Positions 8,202 to 16,891 of a stretch of 64,000 nt of DNA are shown here, piece after piece. The position numbers were made by a program, and so were the translations under genes. The notes beneath the pieces are model-generated. The model saw only the letters and a list, made by a program, of their open reading frames with translations, was not told the origin of the DNA and did not search any database. The DNA comes from Calothrix parasitica NIES-267. Its GTDB lineage: Bacteria; Cyanobacteriota; Cyanobacteriia; Cyanobacteriales; Nostocaceae. Position 1 is the first letter of the stretch. Every line of letters starts with the position of its first letter. The stretch spans positions 2,956,598 through 3,020,597 of the forward strand of contig NZ_AP018227.1 of assembly GCF_002368095.1 (NCBI RefSeq), given 5' to 3'.

Positions 8202-10316
8202 TTAACTGATAACTGATAACTGTAAATGATTTCTTTCACTTAACTCAGCTTCCCAGTTCGGTTCAATTACAATCGTACTAATTTTCTCCACAATAATTGC
8301 AGCACCTTGAATAACATCCCCTGGTTGTAAATCTTCTCGACGATAAACCGGAGCAGAATACCATTTATCTTTCGTAAACATCTCTAGCGTTTCTACAGGA
8401 TTCGGAAATTCATCTAAACCACGACTTCGAGAAATCAAAGCTTCCTCTGGGGTATCCATTTTCTGAATCACCTCCACCGAAACCGATTCCACAATCAAAT
8501 TTTTGTCTACCTGCACAAAACCATATCTCAACTTATGCTCCCCTTCAAACTTCTCCCTCATCATTCCCACATCTAAATTAAAATCAATTCCCAAAATCGA
8601 ATTAGTTCCCTCATACTTCAAATTCACCTTTCTCACCACCTCTTCGCGCTCCTCTGCGTTTACCTTAGCGTCCCTCTGCGTTTCTAATTCCCCCCTCCCT
8701 TCTCCTTCCAATCTCTCCATCAACCCACGTAAATCTCCCAACGACTCCTCATCCAAAACCTTTTCCACACCTGCTTCCTTAATCCCTCTGACATCAGCCA
8801 AACCCATACCGTAAGCAGAAAGCACCCCAGCATAAGGATGTAGAAAAATCTTCTTCATTCCCAAAGTATCCGCAATTAAACAAGCAACCTGCGCTCCCGC
8901 TCCCCCGAAACAGCAAAGCGCATAATTCGTCACATCATAACCCCGTTGCAGACTTATTTTTTTGATAGCATTAGCCATACTTTCCACAGCTATGGAAATA
9001 AAACCAGCAGCAACCTGTTCCGGGGTACGATGATTCCCCGTAGCGGTCTCAATCTCTTCTGCTAGCTGTATAAATTTTTCAGTAACAACATCTTTATCAA
9101 GAGGTAAATTTCCATCCTTACCAAACACAGAAGGGAAATATTGCGGATGAATCTTACCCAACATCACATTAGCATCCGTCATTGCCAACTTACCACCGCG
9201 ACGATAACAAGCAGGTCCCGGATTTGAACCAGCAGATTCCGGTCCCACCCGGTAACTTGAACCATCAAACGATAAAATAGAACCACCACCCGCAGCGATT
9301 GTATGTATTGCCAAAACTGGAACTCGCATTCTCGCACCAGCAATTTCATTTTCTAACTGTCGCTCGTATTCACCATTAAAATGGGCAACATCGGTACTAG
9401 TTCCCCCCATATCAAAAGTAATTATGGAATTAAAACCACCCCGCAAACTAGTTTGAACCGCACCAACGATACCACCCGCAGGACCGCTCAAAATGCTATC
9501 TTTACCTTGGAATTGTTGGGCATCAACCAAGCCCCCATCCGACTTCATAAACATTAATTTAACACCGGGTAATTGACTAGCTACAGCGTCAACATAGCGA
9601 CGTAAAATCGGAGTTAAATACGCATCAACAACAGTAGTATCTCCTCGTGAAACTAGCTTCATCAACGGACTTACTTGATGAGAAATCGATATCTGCGAAA
9701 ATCCCACATCGCGAGCAATTTGAGCTACCTGCTGCTCGTGCTGCGGATAATTGTAGCTATGCATTAATACCACAGCACAGCTACGAATTCCCGTATCGTA
9801 AACAGCTTGTAAATCTTGTTTTACAGCTTCAACATCTACCGGGATTAACTCATTACCCTTTGCATCATACCGCTCGTTAACTTCAATAACCTGCTCGTAA
9901 AGCATACTTGGTAAAACAATATGACGAGCAAAAATATCGGGACGATTTTGATAACCGATTCGTAAAGCATCCTTGAATCCCTTAGTAATAACAAGTAAAA
10001 CCCTGTCTCCCTTTCTTTCTAATAAAGCATTAGTAGCGACAGTAGTACCCATCTTCACCACTTCAATTTCTTCAGTGGGAATCGGTTGATTGCTGGAAAT
10101 TCCGAGAATATCGCGAACACCTTGAATAGCTGCATCTTGATATTGTTCTGGGTTTTCCGAAAGTAGTTTATAAACGATGACCCACTGTTGATTTGGGAGA
10201 GGGACGATGAGGAAACGTTGGGGATGATTTGCGAGTTGATTGATTGTAGATTGATTGTCAGTGACGGCTACAATATCGGTAAAAGTTCCACCCCTGTCTG
10301 CAAATACTTTGAGCAT
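8202..10316 (-). CDS. hyuA: Hydantoinase/oxoprolinase subunit A
   Basis: A 704-residue protein of the HyuA family (N-methylhydantoinase A / 5-oxoprolinase large domain). These enzymes use ATP to open a cyclic amide such as 5-oxoproline or a hydantoin, together with a HyuB subunit. Diagnostic motifs are the N-terminal RGGTFTD, SGPAGG, TFDMGGTSTD and AAGGGS (actin-like ATPase fold). The partner hyuB is not adjacent but at 44870-46408 on the other strand. Residues about 545-556 (QRDAKVNAEE) are encoded by sequence resembling a dispersed CTCTGCGTTTACCTTAGCG repeat common in Nostocales, which may explain a slightly long C-terminal region. The start ATG at 10316 directly opens the conserved N-terminal motif. 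Confidence 0.9.
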   Translation of the reverse strand: MLKVFADRGGTFTDIVAVTDNQSTINQLANHPQRFLIVPLPNQQWVIVYKLLSENPEQYQDAAIQGVRDILGISSNQPIPTEEIEVVKMGTTVATNALLERKGDRVLLVITKGFKDALRIGYQNRPDIFARHIVLPSMLYEQVIEVNERYDAKGNELIPVDVEAVKQDLQAVYDTGIRSCAVVLMHSYNYPQHEQQVAQIARDVGFSQISISHQVSPLMKLVSRGDTTVVDAYLTPILRRYVDAVASQLPGVKLMFMKSDGGLVDAQQFQGKDSILSGPAGGIVGAVQTSLRGGFNSIITFDMGGTSTDVAHFNGEYERQLENEIAGARMRVPVLAIHTIAAGGGSILSFDGSSYRVGPESAGSNPGPACYRRGGKLAMTDANVMLGKIHPQYFPSVFGKDGNLPLDKDVVTEKFIQLAEEIETATGNHRTPEQVAAGFISIAVESMANAIKKISLQRGYDVTNYALCCFGGAGAQVACLIADTLGMKKIFLHPYAGVLSAYGMGLADVRGIKEAGVEKVLDEESLGDLRGLMERLEGEGRGELETQRDAKVNAEEREEVVRKVNLKYEGTNSILGIDFNLDVGMMREKFEGEHKLRYGFVQVDKNLIVESVSVEVIQKMDTPEEALISRSRGLDEFPNPVETLEMFTKDKWYSAPVYRREDLQPGDVIQGAAIIVEKISTIVIEPNWEAELSERNHLQLSVIS

Positions 10317-10670
10317 AGTTTTGGTTGTTGGAAGTTATAGAATTGGAATTTATTGAAATAGTTATTTAAAACCATAGGTGATAGGGAGACGTAGCAATAC
10401 ACCCCGTCTCTACAAGAGTTATCGTTATTTAACAAAGGTTTTTACGAGAAAGATTGGAGGGGGAAGAGGGGGAAGAGGGGGAGAAATGTAACTTAAAGTC
10501 CCCCAGAATTGGGGGATTTAGGGGGCTGACTCCGACGAGTAAAAATAAATTCATACCTCAATTCAGCAATGCCAAAATTCTTTTGTAGGGTGCTGTTAGA
10601 CGCACGATAATATTGTGATTTAACGAGTAATTTTGGGATTCGTAAGACCGCACCAATCTTGTATTAGATT
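10317..10670. repeat. Intergenic region with several dispersed repeats
   Basis: No gene is supported in this gap. It contains a degenerate GGAGACGTAGCA...CGTCTCTAC palindrome (about 10386-10412), a purine-rich GGGGGAAGAGGGGG run (about 10456-10483), a CCCCCAGAATTGGGGG hairpin (about 10500-10516) and the first copy of a TGTAGGGTGCTGTTAGACG element at 10581-10655. Confidence 0.6.
10581..10655. repeat. TGTAGGGTG dispersed repeat, copy 1
   Basis: About 75 bp starting TTTTGTAGGGTGCTGTTAGA and ending CGTAAGACCGCACC. The ends are imperfectly inverted (GGTGCTGTTAGACG against a degenerate CGTCTAACGCACC). A second copy in the same orientation is at 10972-11045, so the pair flanks the small ORF at 10671-10961. 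Related elements occur near 12525, 22309, 35890 and 37239. Confidence 0.75.
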
Positions 10671-10961
10671 TTGATTTCCAAATATAATAAACATAATATT
10701 GTACAGCTTTTTAATAAAAATATGACTGGAATAGAATGGTTGAGAACACTTCATACCAAACAGCTTATTGAATTGAAAAATCGTTGTTATAAAGGTTTAC
10801 TTGGTGGAGGTGATATTGATTGTGATGGTCACGTGTTTAACCTTGAAGAATTGAAGCAAGTATTCAGCGAAAGACCTCATATTCCGAACAGAGGAGAAAC
10901 TAATATAATTCGTAGAAAATCAGCGAAATATAAAAAGCGTTTGCATCAATCTAGTCAATAG
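10671..10961 (+). CDS. Small hypothetical protein
   Basis: A 96-residue basic protein that I do not recognise. An internal ATG at 10722 (MTGIEWLRTL) may be the true start, giving 79 residues; neither start has a convincing ribosome binding site. The central part has a short Gly-rich and Asp-rich loop (LGGGDIDCDG) and the C-terminus is strongly basic (RRKSAKYKKR). The gene is bracketed by two direct copies of the TGTAGGGTG repeat, as a mobile or recently inserted cassette would be. It could be a regulator of an accessory module, but nothing in the sequence shows a function. Confidence 0.5.
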   Translation: MISKYNKHNIVQLFNKNMTGIEWLRTLHTKQLIELKNRCYKGLLGGGDIDCDGHVFNLEELKQVFSERPHIPNRGETNIIRRKSAKYKKRLHQSSQ

Positions 10962-10971
10962 AAAAGATTTA

Positions 10972-11045
10972 TTTTGTAGGGTGCTGTTAGACGCACGACA
11001 ATTTTGTGAATCAACGAGTAATTTTGAAATTCGTCTAACGCACCA
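10972..11045. repeat. TGTAGGGTG dispersed repeat, copy 2
   Basis: This is a direct repeat of 10581-10655 that keeps intact inverted ends (GGTGCTGTTAGACG against CGTCTAACGCACC). It lies immediately after the small ORF at 10671-10961. Confidence 0.75.
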
Positions 11046-11195
11046 TCTGCCATTAATAAATAGGAGGTTGGGTTGAAGCGAGAATTGAATATTCAAGCTT
11101 GACGGAAATGATAATAGATTTAGCTGATGAGATTGAGTATCCATATGGATGAAAACAATATGGTATAATTTCCAAAAAATAAAAGTAAAGACACA

Positions 11196-11462
11196 ATGAT
11201 TGGTACTAATATTTACATTAGTCAAGAAATTCAAGAATCTTTAGTTAAAGCAGCAGCTTTACAGCAAATTTCTGTTGAAGAACTTGCTTCTTCTATCTTA
11301 AAAGAAAGTATCAAAGAAAAGTTTGGAAAAGTTAAAGGTTCATCAGAGAACAAACGCGAATTTGCTGTAAATCCTCTAACGGAAATGCAACCCTATGCTT
11401 ATTTAGCAGACCCTAATGAGCCTGCTATTTCTCCTGATGATTGGGAAATAAATCAAGATTAA
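11196..11462 (+). CDS. Small antitoxin-like hypothetical protein
   Basis: An 88-residue protein whose first 40 residues form a predicted two-helix pattern (YISQEIQESLVKAAALQQ, then VEELASSILK), as in ribbon-helix-helix or other small antitoxin DNA-binding domains. The acidic C-terminal tail with paired prolines (PNEPAISPDDWE) resembles the toxin-wrapping tails of such proteins. No toxin gene of a known family follows. Instead, the 3' end overlaps the convergent gene at 11425-11880 by 38 bp. The antitoxin reading is inference from composition only. Confidence 0.55.
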   Translation: MIGTNIYISQEIQESLVKAAALQQISVEELASSILKESIKEKFGKVKGSSENKREFAVNPLTEMQPYAYLADPNEPAISPDDWEINQD

Positions 11463-11880
11463 TAAATTTATTTTTCTTAGTTCTACCAAACCCAAACCAC
11501 CAATCTCGCGGTTGTCCTTGGATTGATTTTAGTTTTCCTAATACCTTTTCAATTTTGAGCGGTAATGTACGAATACCGGATAGATAAATACAATCTTCTT
11601 CTGGTTCAATGCTGAAATAGGTAATTCTTGCTTTGTAATCGGTTAAACGCTTAATTTTGACGTATCCGATAATTTCAATATCTTCTGATAATTCATATTT
11701 CTCTTTATCTAAAATATATCTTTGTTCTAATGTATCAGCTATTTTGTTTAATATTTTTTGTTTAGGTAGCCGATTTTGAAAGCAGTAATGATATGTACGA
11801 CCACATTTATTATCTCCCAAATCTTTGAGATGAGGAATATTTTTGATGTGAATCATGCTTGCGTCGTATTTTGTCATCAA
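11425..11880 (-). CDS. Hypothetical protein
   Basis: A 151-residue soluble protein, not recognised. It begins MMTKYDASMIHIKNIPHL (the second Met or Met9 are alternative starts), contains Cys26 and Cys33 spaced C-x6-C in a segment resembling a structural knuckle, and ends with an aromatic, basic region (DWWFGFGRTKK). It is transcribed towards the small gene at 11196-11462 and the two overlap at their 3' ends by 38 bp. The next gene, 11955-12395, lies upstream on the same strand, 74 bp away, so the two may be co-transcribed. Confidence 0.6.
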   Translation of the reverse strand: MMTKYDASMIHIKNIPHLKDLGDNKCGRTYHYCFQNRLPKQKILNKIADTLEQRYILDKEKYELSEDIEIIGYVKIKRLTDYKARITYFSIEPEEDCIYLSGIRTLPLKIEKVLGKLKSIQGQPRDWWFGFGRTKKNKFINLDLFPNHQEK

Positions 11881-11954
11881 TGCTTACCTTTAGAAGAAAA
11901 TATAATTTATAATTCATACATAATTTATGTGTCACACGCAAAATGATTTACTTA

Positions 11955-12395
11955 TCACATATCTTCCCATTGACCCCATTCATCCTTAAACCAACCTAAA
12001 CTACACCAATTTCCACAACCATTAGACTGTTTTCTATAAGTAAAATAAAGATAGCTTTCTCCGGTTTTGAGTTGCAAACGTTTATCACCAGTAGTATCAA
12101 ACATAAATAATGGAATACCAACATCAAAACCATCTACGATATCACCACTAATAAAAGCTGACCAAGTTACAGATATAGGAAACATTGCTTTTTTATCAGT
12201 CCATATCCACCTACTAAACGACGGACAAGGGTTTCCAGTGATTAAATCAATTTCAGAATCGCGATGAAAATCCTCACCAATAAACTCACAAAAATCATCC
12301 AATAAAGCATCTATAATTTCATACCAAGTTTCTCTGCTATATTCTTCCTCTCCTTTACCCGCATTCCAAAGCTTTTGTTCAAGTTCTAAATTCAT
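11955..12395 (-). CDS. Hypothetical protein
   Basis: A 146-residue acidic, Trp-rich protein, not recognised. Clusters such as FSRWIWTDKKAMFPISVTW and CGNWCSLGWFKDEWG suggest a compact beta-rich fold. No signal peptide or membrane segment is seen. It sits 74 bp upstream of the hypothetical gene at 11425-11880 on the same strand, inside an ORFan-rich island bounded by TGTAGGGTG-type repeats. Small acidic proteins of this kind are often immunity-like or single-domain accessory proteins, but no specific family can be claimed. Confidence 0.6.
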   Translation of the reverse strand: MNLELEQKLWNAGKGEEEYSRETWYEIIDALLDDFCEFIGEDFHRDSEIDLITGNPCPSFSRWIWTDKKAMFPISVTWSAFISGDIVDGFDVGIPLFMFDTTGDKRLQLKTGESYLYFTYRKQSNGCGNWCSLGWFKDEWGQWEDM

Positions 12396-12592
12396 TTTTT
12401 ATTCTTTATAGAAGTAGATTATCAAAAGATTTTATTGTATACTATTTCATTTTCATATTAGCTTCATAGACAGAAAGTTCTTTTAATAAGCAAAAATTTT
12501 TAATATTATCAACACAATAAAAAACGGTGCGTTATGCTGTCGCAATAACACACCCTACAAATTTATTAATCATTAATTTATTAATTTATCCC

Positions 12593-15500
12593 CTACTCTT
12601 CAACAACTTTTCTAGCTGCTAAATACTCATACATTTTCCACCTTTGATTAACTTCTACTTGCGCTTCTTCCATCAATTGTTTGGCAATTTCCGGTTTATT
12701 TTTCTTCAACATCTTAAAGCGATTTTCTTTGTACATTGATTCTTCTGGAGAATTTTTCGGCTGTCTCATGTCTAGCTGTAAGGGATTTTTACCTTGTTTA
12801 ACTAGGTCGGGATTATAACGATATAAAAGCCACCTTCCGGATTCTACTAATGCTTTTTGATTGCTCATTGCTGTTCCCATATCGATTCCGTGAGCGATAC
12901 AGTGACTGTAAGCAATGATTAATGATGGCCCTTCATATGCTTCTGCTTCTAGAAATGCTTTGAGGGTATGTTCGTCTCTGGCTCCTAATGCTACGCTCGC
13001 TACGTAGATATTTCCGTAGGTCATTGCAATCAAGCCTAAGTCTTTTTTGGCTGCGGGCTTACCACTCGCTGCAAATTTGGCGACTGCTGCTTTTGGTGTG
13101 GATTTTGATGATTGTCCGCCGGTGTTGGAATACACTTCGGTATCCATTACCAAAACGTTGACGTTACGACCGCTCGCTAGTACGTGGTCGAGTCCTCCGA
13201 AGTCGATGTCATAAGCCCAACCATCACCACCAACTATCCACACGCTTTTCTTAACTAGATAATCAGCAAGGGATAAGCAATTTTGGATTTTGGATTTTGC
13301 GGAAAGTTTGGGGTGTAGATTCTCTTCCCCCAAAACTTTCCAAGACGGATTTTGGATTGGAGTTGAAGAGTTTTTAGATAATAATTCTTCCAATTTCTGT
13401 TTTAATAATTCAACTTTTTCTCTCTGTTCCCAAATATCGGCTTCTGTCTTTTGGGGTGCGTTTAAGATGAATCCTGCTAAACCTGGGGGAAGTAATCCTT
13501 TGTAATCTTCCCCATAAGCTATTTCCTGTAATAATTCCGCTGCATATTCGGCTTTTTTATCTACCGATAACCGGAAACCAAAACCAAATTCTGCGTTGTC
13601 TTCAAATAAACTGTTTGACCAAGCTGGACCTCTTCCTGCTGCGTTTTTTGTCCAGGGTGTTGTGGGGAGGTTTCCACCGAAGATTGATGAGCATCCCGTA
13701 GCGTTGGCTATTAAAGCGCGATCGCCAAATAGTTGGCTCAGTAATTTTAGGTATGGTGTTTCGCCACATCCAGCACAAGCACCAGAAAATTCAAATAAAG
13801 GTTCTTGCAGTTGTTGTTGGCGAATTTGATTTAATTTGAGTTTATTTCTGTCAGGATTTGGTAATTTGAGAAAATAATCCCAGTTTTCTGTTTCTTGCTC
13901 TCGTAAAGGCAATTGTGATTCCATATTAATTGCTTTACGGTCTGGATTCTTCTTATCTTTTGCGGGACAAATATCGACACAAATATTACACCCGGTGCAG
14001 TCGGAAGGAGCTACTTGAATCGTAAATTTTTCTTCTACAAAAGCCTTATCTTTAGCTTCGGTAAATTTAAAAGTAGTCGGAGCATTACTCAGTTCGCTCT
14101 GTTGATAAACCTTAGCGCGAATCGCAGCGTGGGGACATACCATGACGCATTTACCGCACTGAACGCAAACATCTGGTTCCCAAACGGGAATCTCCTGAGC
14201 TACGTTGCGTTTTTCTAATTTAGAAGTTCCGGTGGGGAATGTTCCGTCAGCAGGTAAGAGACTTACGGGTAATTCGTTCCCTCTTCCGGTCATCATCTTT
14301 TCTAAAGGGGAATCGGGGAGACGTTGCGTTGCTACGTCTCTACATGGGGACTGGTTAATTTGGACTTTATGTAAATTATCTAAGGTATTATCTACTGCTT
14401 GTAGATTCATAGCGACGATTTTATCGCCTTTTTTACCGTATGTTTTTTTAATAGAATATTTAATTTTTTCGATGGCTTCATCTTGCGGTAAAACACCAGC
14501 TAATGCAAAGAAACAGGTTTGCATTATTGTATTGATTCTTCCACCCATTCCGCTATCACGAGCAACTTTGTTGGCATTGATGACGTAAAGTTTAAGTTGC
14601 TTATCGATGATTTGCTGCTGTACTTTTTCGGGAAGATATTGCCATACAGTTTCTTTGTTGTAGGGACTATTTAATAAAAATGTCGCACCAGAAACGGCAT
14701 TTTTCAGTACATCAACTTTTTCTAAAAACGTCCATTGATGACAACCGATGAAATTCGCTTTGTCGATTAAATATGTAGAGCGAATTAACTGAGAACCAAA
14801 CCGCAAATGGGAAACGGTCATTGAACCAGATTTCTTAGAATCATAGACAAAATAGCCTTGAGCGTAGTTGTCTGTTTCCTCACCAATTATTTTGATTGTG
14901 TTTTTATTTGCTCCAACAGTACCATCAGAACCCAAGCCGTAAAACATCGCTCTAACAACATTTTCGGCTTCCGTTGAAAAACTAGAATCGTAATCTAAAG
15001 AGGTATTTGTTAAGTCGTCATTAATACCGACAGTAAAATTATTCTGCGGTTTTTCCTTAGCTAAATTATCGTAAATAGCCAGCACCATTGCTGGGGTAAA
15101 TTCCTTAGAAGAAAGTCCATACCTTCCACCCACAATTTTAGGAAAAGGTAAATAATAACTCTCCTTGTCCCCTTGTCCCCTTGTCTCCCAATTCTGATAA
15201 ATCGCCGTCACAACGTCTAAATACAAAGGTTCCCCAGCGCTTCCGGGTTCTTTAGTACGGTCGAGAACCGCGATTGATTTTACCGTGTCGGGTAAGGATT
15301 TAATCAGTTGATGTGCGTCGAAAGGACGGAATAATCGAACTTTGAGGACACCTAGCTTTTCATCACGAGGATTAAGATAATCGATAGTTTCATGTACCGT
15401 CTCGCAACCGGAACCCATCAAAATGATTACCCGTTCCGCATCAGGAGCGCCGTAATATTCAAAAATTTGATAATATCTACCGGTGCGTTTTCCGAATTCA

Positions 15501-16240
15501 TCCATTACCTGCTGAACGATTCCCGGACAAGCATCATAATAAGGGTTAATTCGCTCGCGGGCTTGGAAATAAACGTCGGGATTTTGTGCTGTACCGCGTA
15601 AAACTGGGTTATCGGGAGTAAGAGCGCGGTTTCGATGTGCAAATATTAATTCATCATCAATTAAAGCCTCTAAATCTTCTGGTTGTAAAAGTTCTACCTT
15701 TTGAATTTCATGGGAAGTGCGAAAGCCGTCGAAAAAGTGAAGAAACGGAACCCTAGCTTTGAGAGTAGCAGCTTGAGCAATCAGAGCAAAATCGTGAGCT
15801 TCCTGTACCGAAGCAGAACACAATAGAGCAAAACCGGTAGCTCGTGCAGCCATCACATCACTCTGGTCGCCAAAAATTGATAGAGCATGAGTAGCTAAAG
15901 AACGAGCTGCAACATGGATAACGCTGCTGGTGAGTTCTCCCGCAATTTTGTACAAATTGGGAATCATCAACAGCAAACCCTGAGATGCAGTGAAAGTAGT
16001 AGTCAAGGAACCCGTTTGTAAAGCACCATGTACCGCAGCAGCAGCACCACCTTCGCTTTGCATCTCAACCACGCTGGGAACAGTACCCCATAAATTGCGA
16101 TTACCTCCCGCTGACCAAGCATCAGCCCATTCACCCATCGACGAAGAAGGAGTAATAGGATAAATCGCAATAACTTCATTCAAAGGATAAGCAACCCGAG
16201 CAACCGCTTCATTTCCATCAATTGTGGCGAACTTGTTCAT
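12593..16240 (-). CDS. nifJ: Pyruvate:ferredoxin (flavodoxin) oxidoreductase
   Basis: A homodimer-type PFOR that oxidises pyruvate and CoA to acetyl-CoA and CO2 and reduces ferredoxin or flavodoxin. Using ATG 16240 the protein has 1215 residues. The longer open frame to 16372 only adds translated intergenic repeat, whereas MNKFATIDGNEAVARVAYP is the family N-terminus. Visible features are YPITPSS, two ferredoxin-type clusters (CVQCGKCVMVCP and CTGCNICVDICP), a Cys-rich TPP-domain entry (CAGCGETPYLKLL), GCSSIFGG and the TPP motif GGDGWAYDIDFGG. Three short stretches (residues about 351-360, 632-642 and 960-987) look like translated dispersed repeats inserted in frame. In Nostocales this enzyme can supply reductant to nitrogenase. 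Confidence 0.93.
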   Translation of the reverse strand: MNKFATIDGNEAVARVAYPLNEVIAIYPITPSSSMGEWADAWSAGGNRNLWGTVPSVVEMQSEGGAAAAVHGALQTGSLTTTFTASQGLLLMIPNLYKIAGELTSSVIHVAARSLATHALSIFGDQSDVMAARATGFALLCSASVQEAHDFALIAQAATLKARVPFLHFFDGFRTSHEIQKVELLQPEDLEALIDDELIFAHRNRALTPDNPVLRGTAQNPDVYFQARERINPYYDACPGIVQQVMDEFGKRTGRYYQIFEYYGAPDAERVIILMGSGCETVHETIDYLNPRDEKLGVLKVRLFRPFDAHQLIKSLPDTVKSIAVLDRTKEPGSAGEPLYLDVVTAIYQNWETRGQGDKESYYLPFPKIVGGRYGLSSKEFTPAMVLAIYDNLAKEKPQNNFTVGINDDLTNTSLDYDSSFSTEAENVVRAMFYGLGSDGTVGANKNTIKIIGEETDNYAQGYFVYDSKKSGSMTVSHLRFGSQLIRSTYLIDKANFIGCHQWTFLEKVDVLKNAVSGATFLLNSPYNKETVWQYLPEKVQQQIIDKQLKLYVINANKVARDSGMGGRINTIMQTCFFALAGVLPQDEAIEKIKYSIKKTYGKKGDKIVAMNLQAVDNTLDNLHKVQINQSPCRDVATQRLPDSPLEKMMTGRGNELPVSLLPADGTFPTGTSKLEKRNVAQEIPVWEPDVCVQCGKCVMVCPHAAIRAKVYQQSELSNAPTTFKFTEAKDKAFVEEKFTIQVAPSDCTGCNICVDICPAKDKKNPDRKAINMESQLPLREQETENWDYFLKLPNPDRNKLKLNQIRQQQLQEPLFEFSGACAGCGETPYLKLLSQLFGDRALIANATGCSSIFGGNLPTTPWTKNAAGRGPAWSNSLFEDNAEFGFGFRLSVDKKAEYAAELLQEIAYGEDYKGLLPPGLAGFILNAPQKTEADIWEQREKVELLKQKLEELLSKNSSTPIQNPSWKVLGEENLHPKLSAKSKIQNCLSLADYLVKKSVWIVGGDGWAYDIDFGGLDHVLASGRNVNVLVMDTEVYSNTGGQSSKSTPKAAVAKFAASGKPAAKKDLGLIAMTYGNIYVASVALGARDEHTLKAFLEAEAYEGPSLIIAYSHCIAHGIDMGTAMSNQKALVESGRWLLYRYNPDLVKQGKNPLQLDMRQPKNSPEESMYKENRFKMLKKNKPEIAKQLMEEAQVEVNQRWKMYEYLAARKVVEE
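13280..13362 (-). repeat. Dispersed repeat embedded in the nifJ reading frame
   Basis: Read on the minus strand this segment contains AAAATCCGTC, then GTTTTGGGG, then CACCCCAAACTTTCCGCAAA followed by AATCCAAAATCC-type sequence. The same order is found in two intergenic spacers, 51450-51540 (coxB-coxA) and 53380-53459 (coxA-coxC). Here it encodes about 28 extra residues of NifJ without breaking the frame. Confidence 0.8.
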
Positions 16241-16891
16241 CACTTTTCTATTAATAAGATTAAAGAATTGGTAATCGGTAATTGGTAATTGGTAATTGCG
16301 GAAAGTGCGGTCTTGGGGAGCCATTGCGTTGCGGTGAACTAGTGTGCAGAGCAGGGGTTTCCCCAAGAGCAACTTTTCAAGACTGGGAATTGGGAATAAG
16401 GTTACGAATCTTTTAAGTTAATTAAGTAGTTAGAGTTATACAAGTAACTCTAAATGTGTAATAAAAAAACAGCTAAAAGCTTTCACGGATAAATATTATT
16501 CATATTCTCTCTTACCTTCTAACCGTTACCAATTACCAATTACCCATTTCAACCCTGATATACCAATATCTCATTACCAGCTTGGGATTTTTTTATCTTT
16601 ATTATGCTGTGTACTCAAGATAGAAAAGTTTGATATCCAAGGTTTTTTATTATTTATTAAAAAAAATAGGGGTATAGGTTCGGGTGATTTTATCAAATAA
16701 CTGAGGCTGCTTTTCAGGTTACACTTTTTTCTTCCCTATTCCCTACTCCCTCTCTTGAAAATTTGCGACCCTTGGGGAGACCCCGAGACTGCAATTTCCG
16801 CTATTCCCTTTTTACTAATTTGATACTTGATATCTTTCACCTTTCCTGGTAAAAATACTTTACTAAATTAATTTGGTTATCAAGGATTATT
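16241..16891. other. nifJ upstream region and intergenic spacer
   Basis: This gap between divergent genes contains the nifJ leader and probably its promoter, but no unambiguous promoter boxes could be picked. It holds GGTAATTGGTAATTG tandem repeats (about 16271-16297), CAATTACCAATTACC-type inverted counterparts (about 16526-16544) and a CCCTATTCCCTACTCCC stretch (about 16735-16752). No gene is supported. Confidence 0.5.

Noticed and set aside
16241-16372. 44-residue N-terminal extension of NifJ
   Set aside because: The extension translates AATTGGTAATTGG heptamer repeats; MNKFATIDGNEAV at 16240 is the normal family start.
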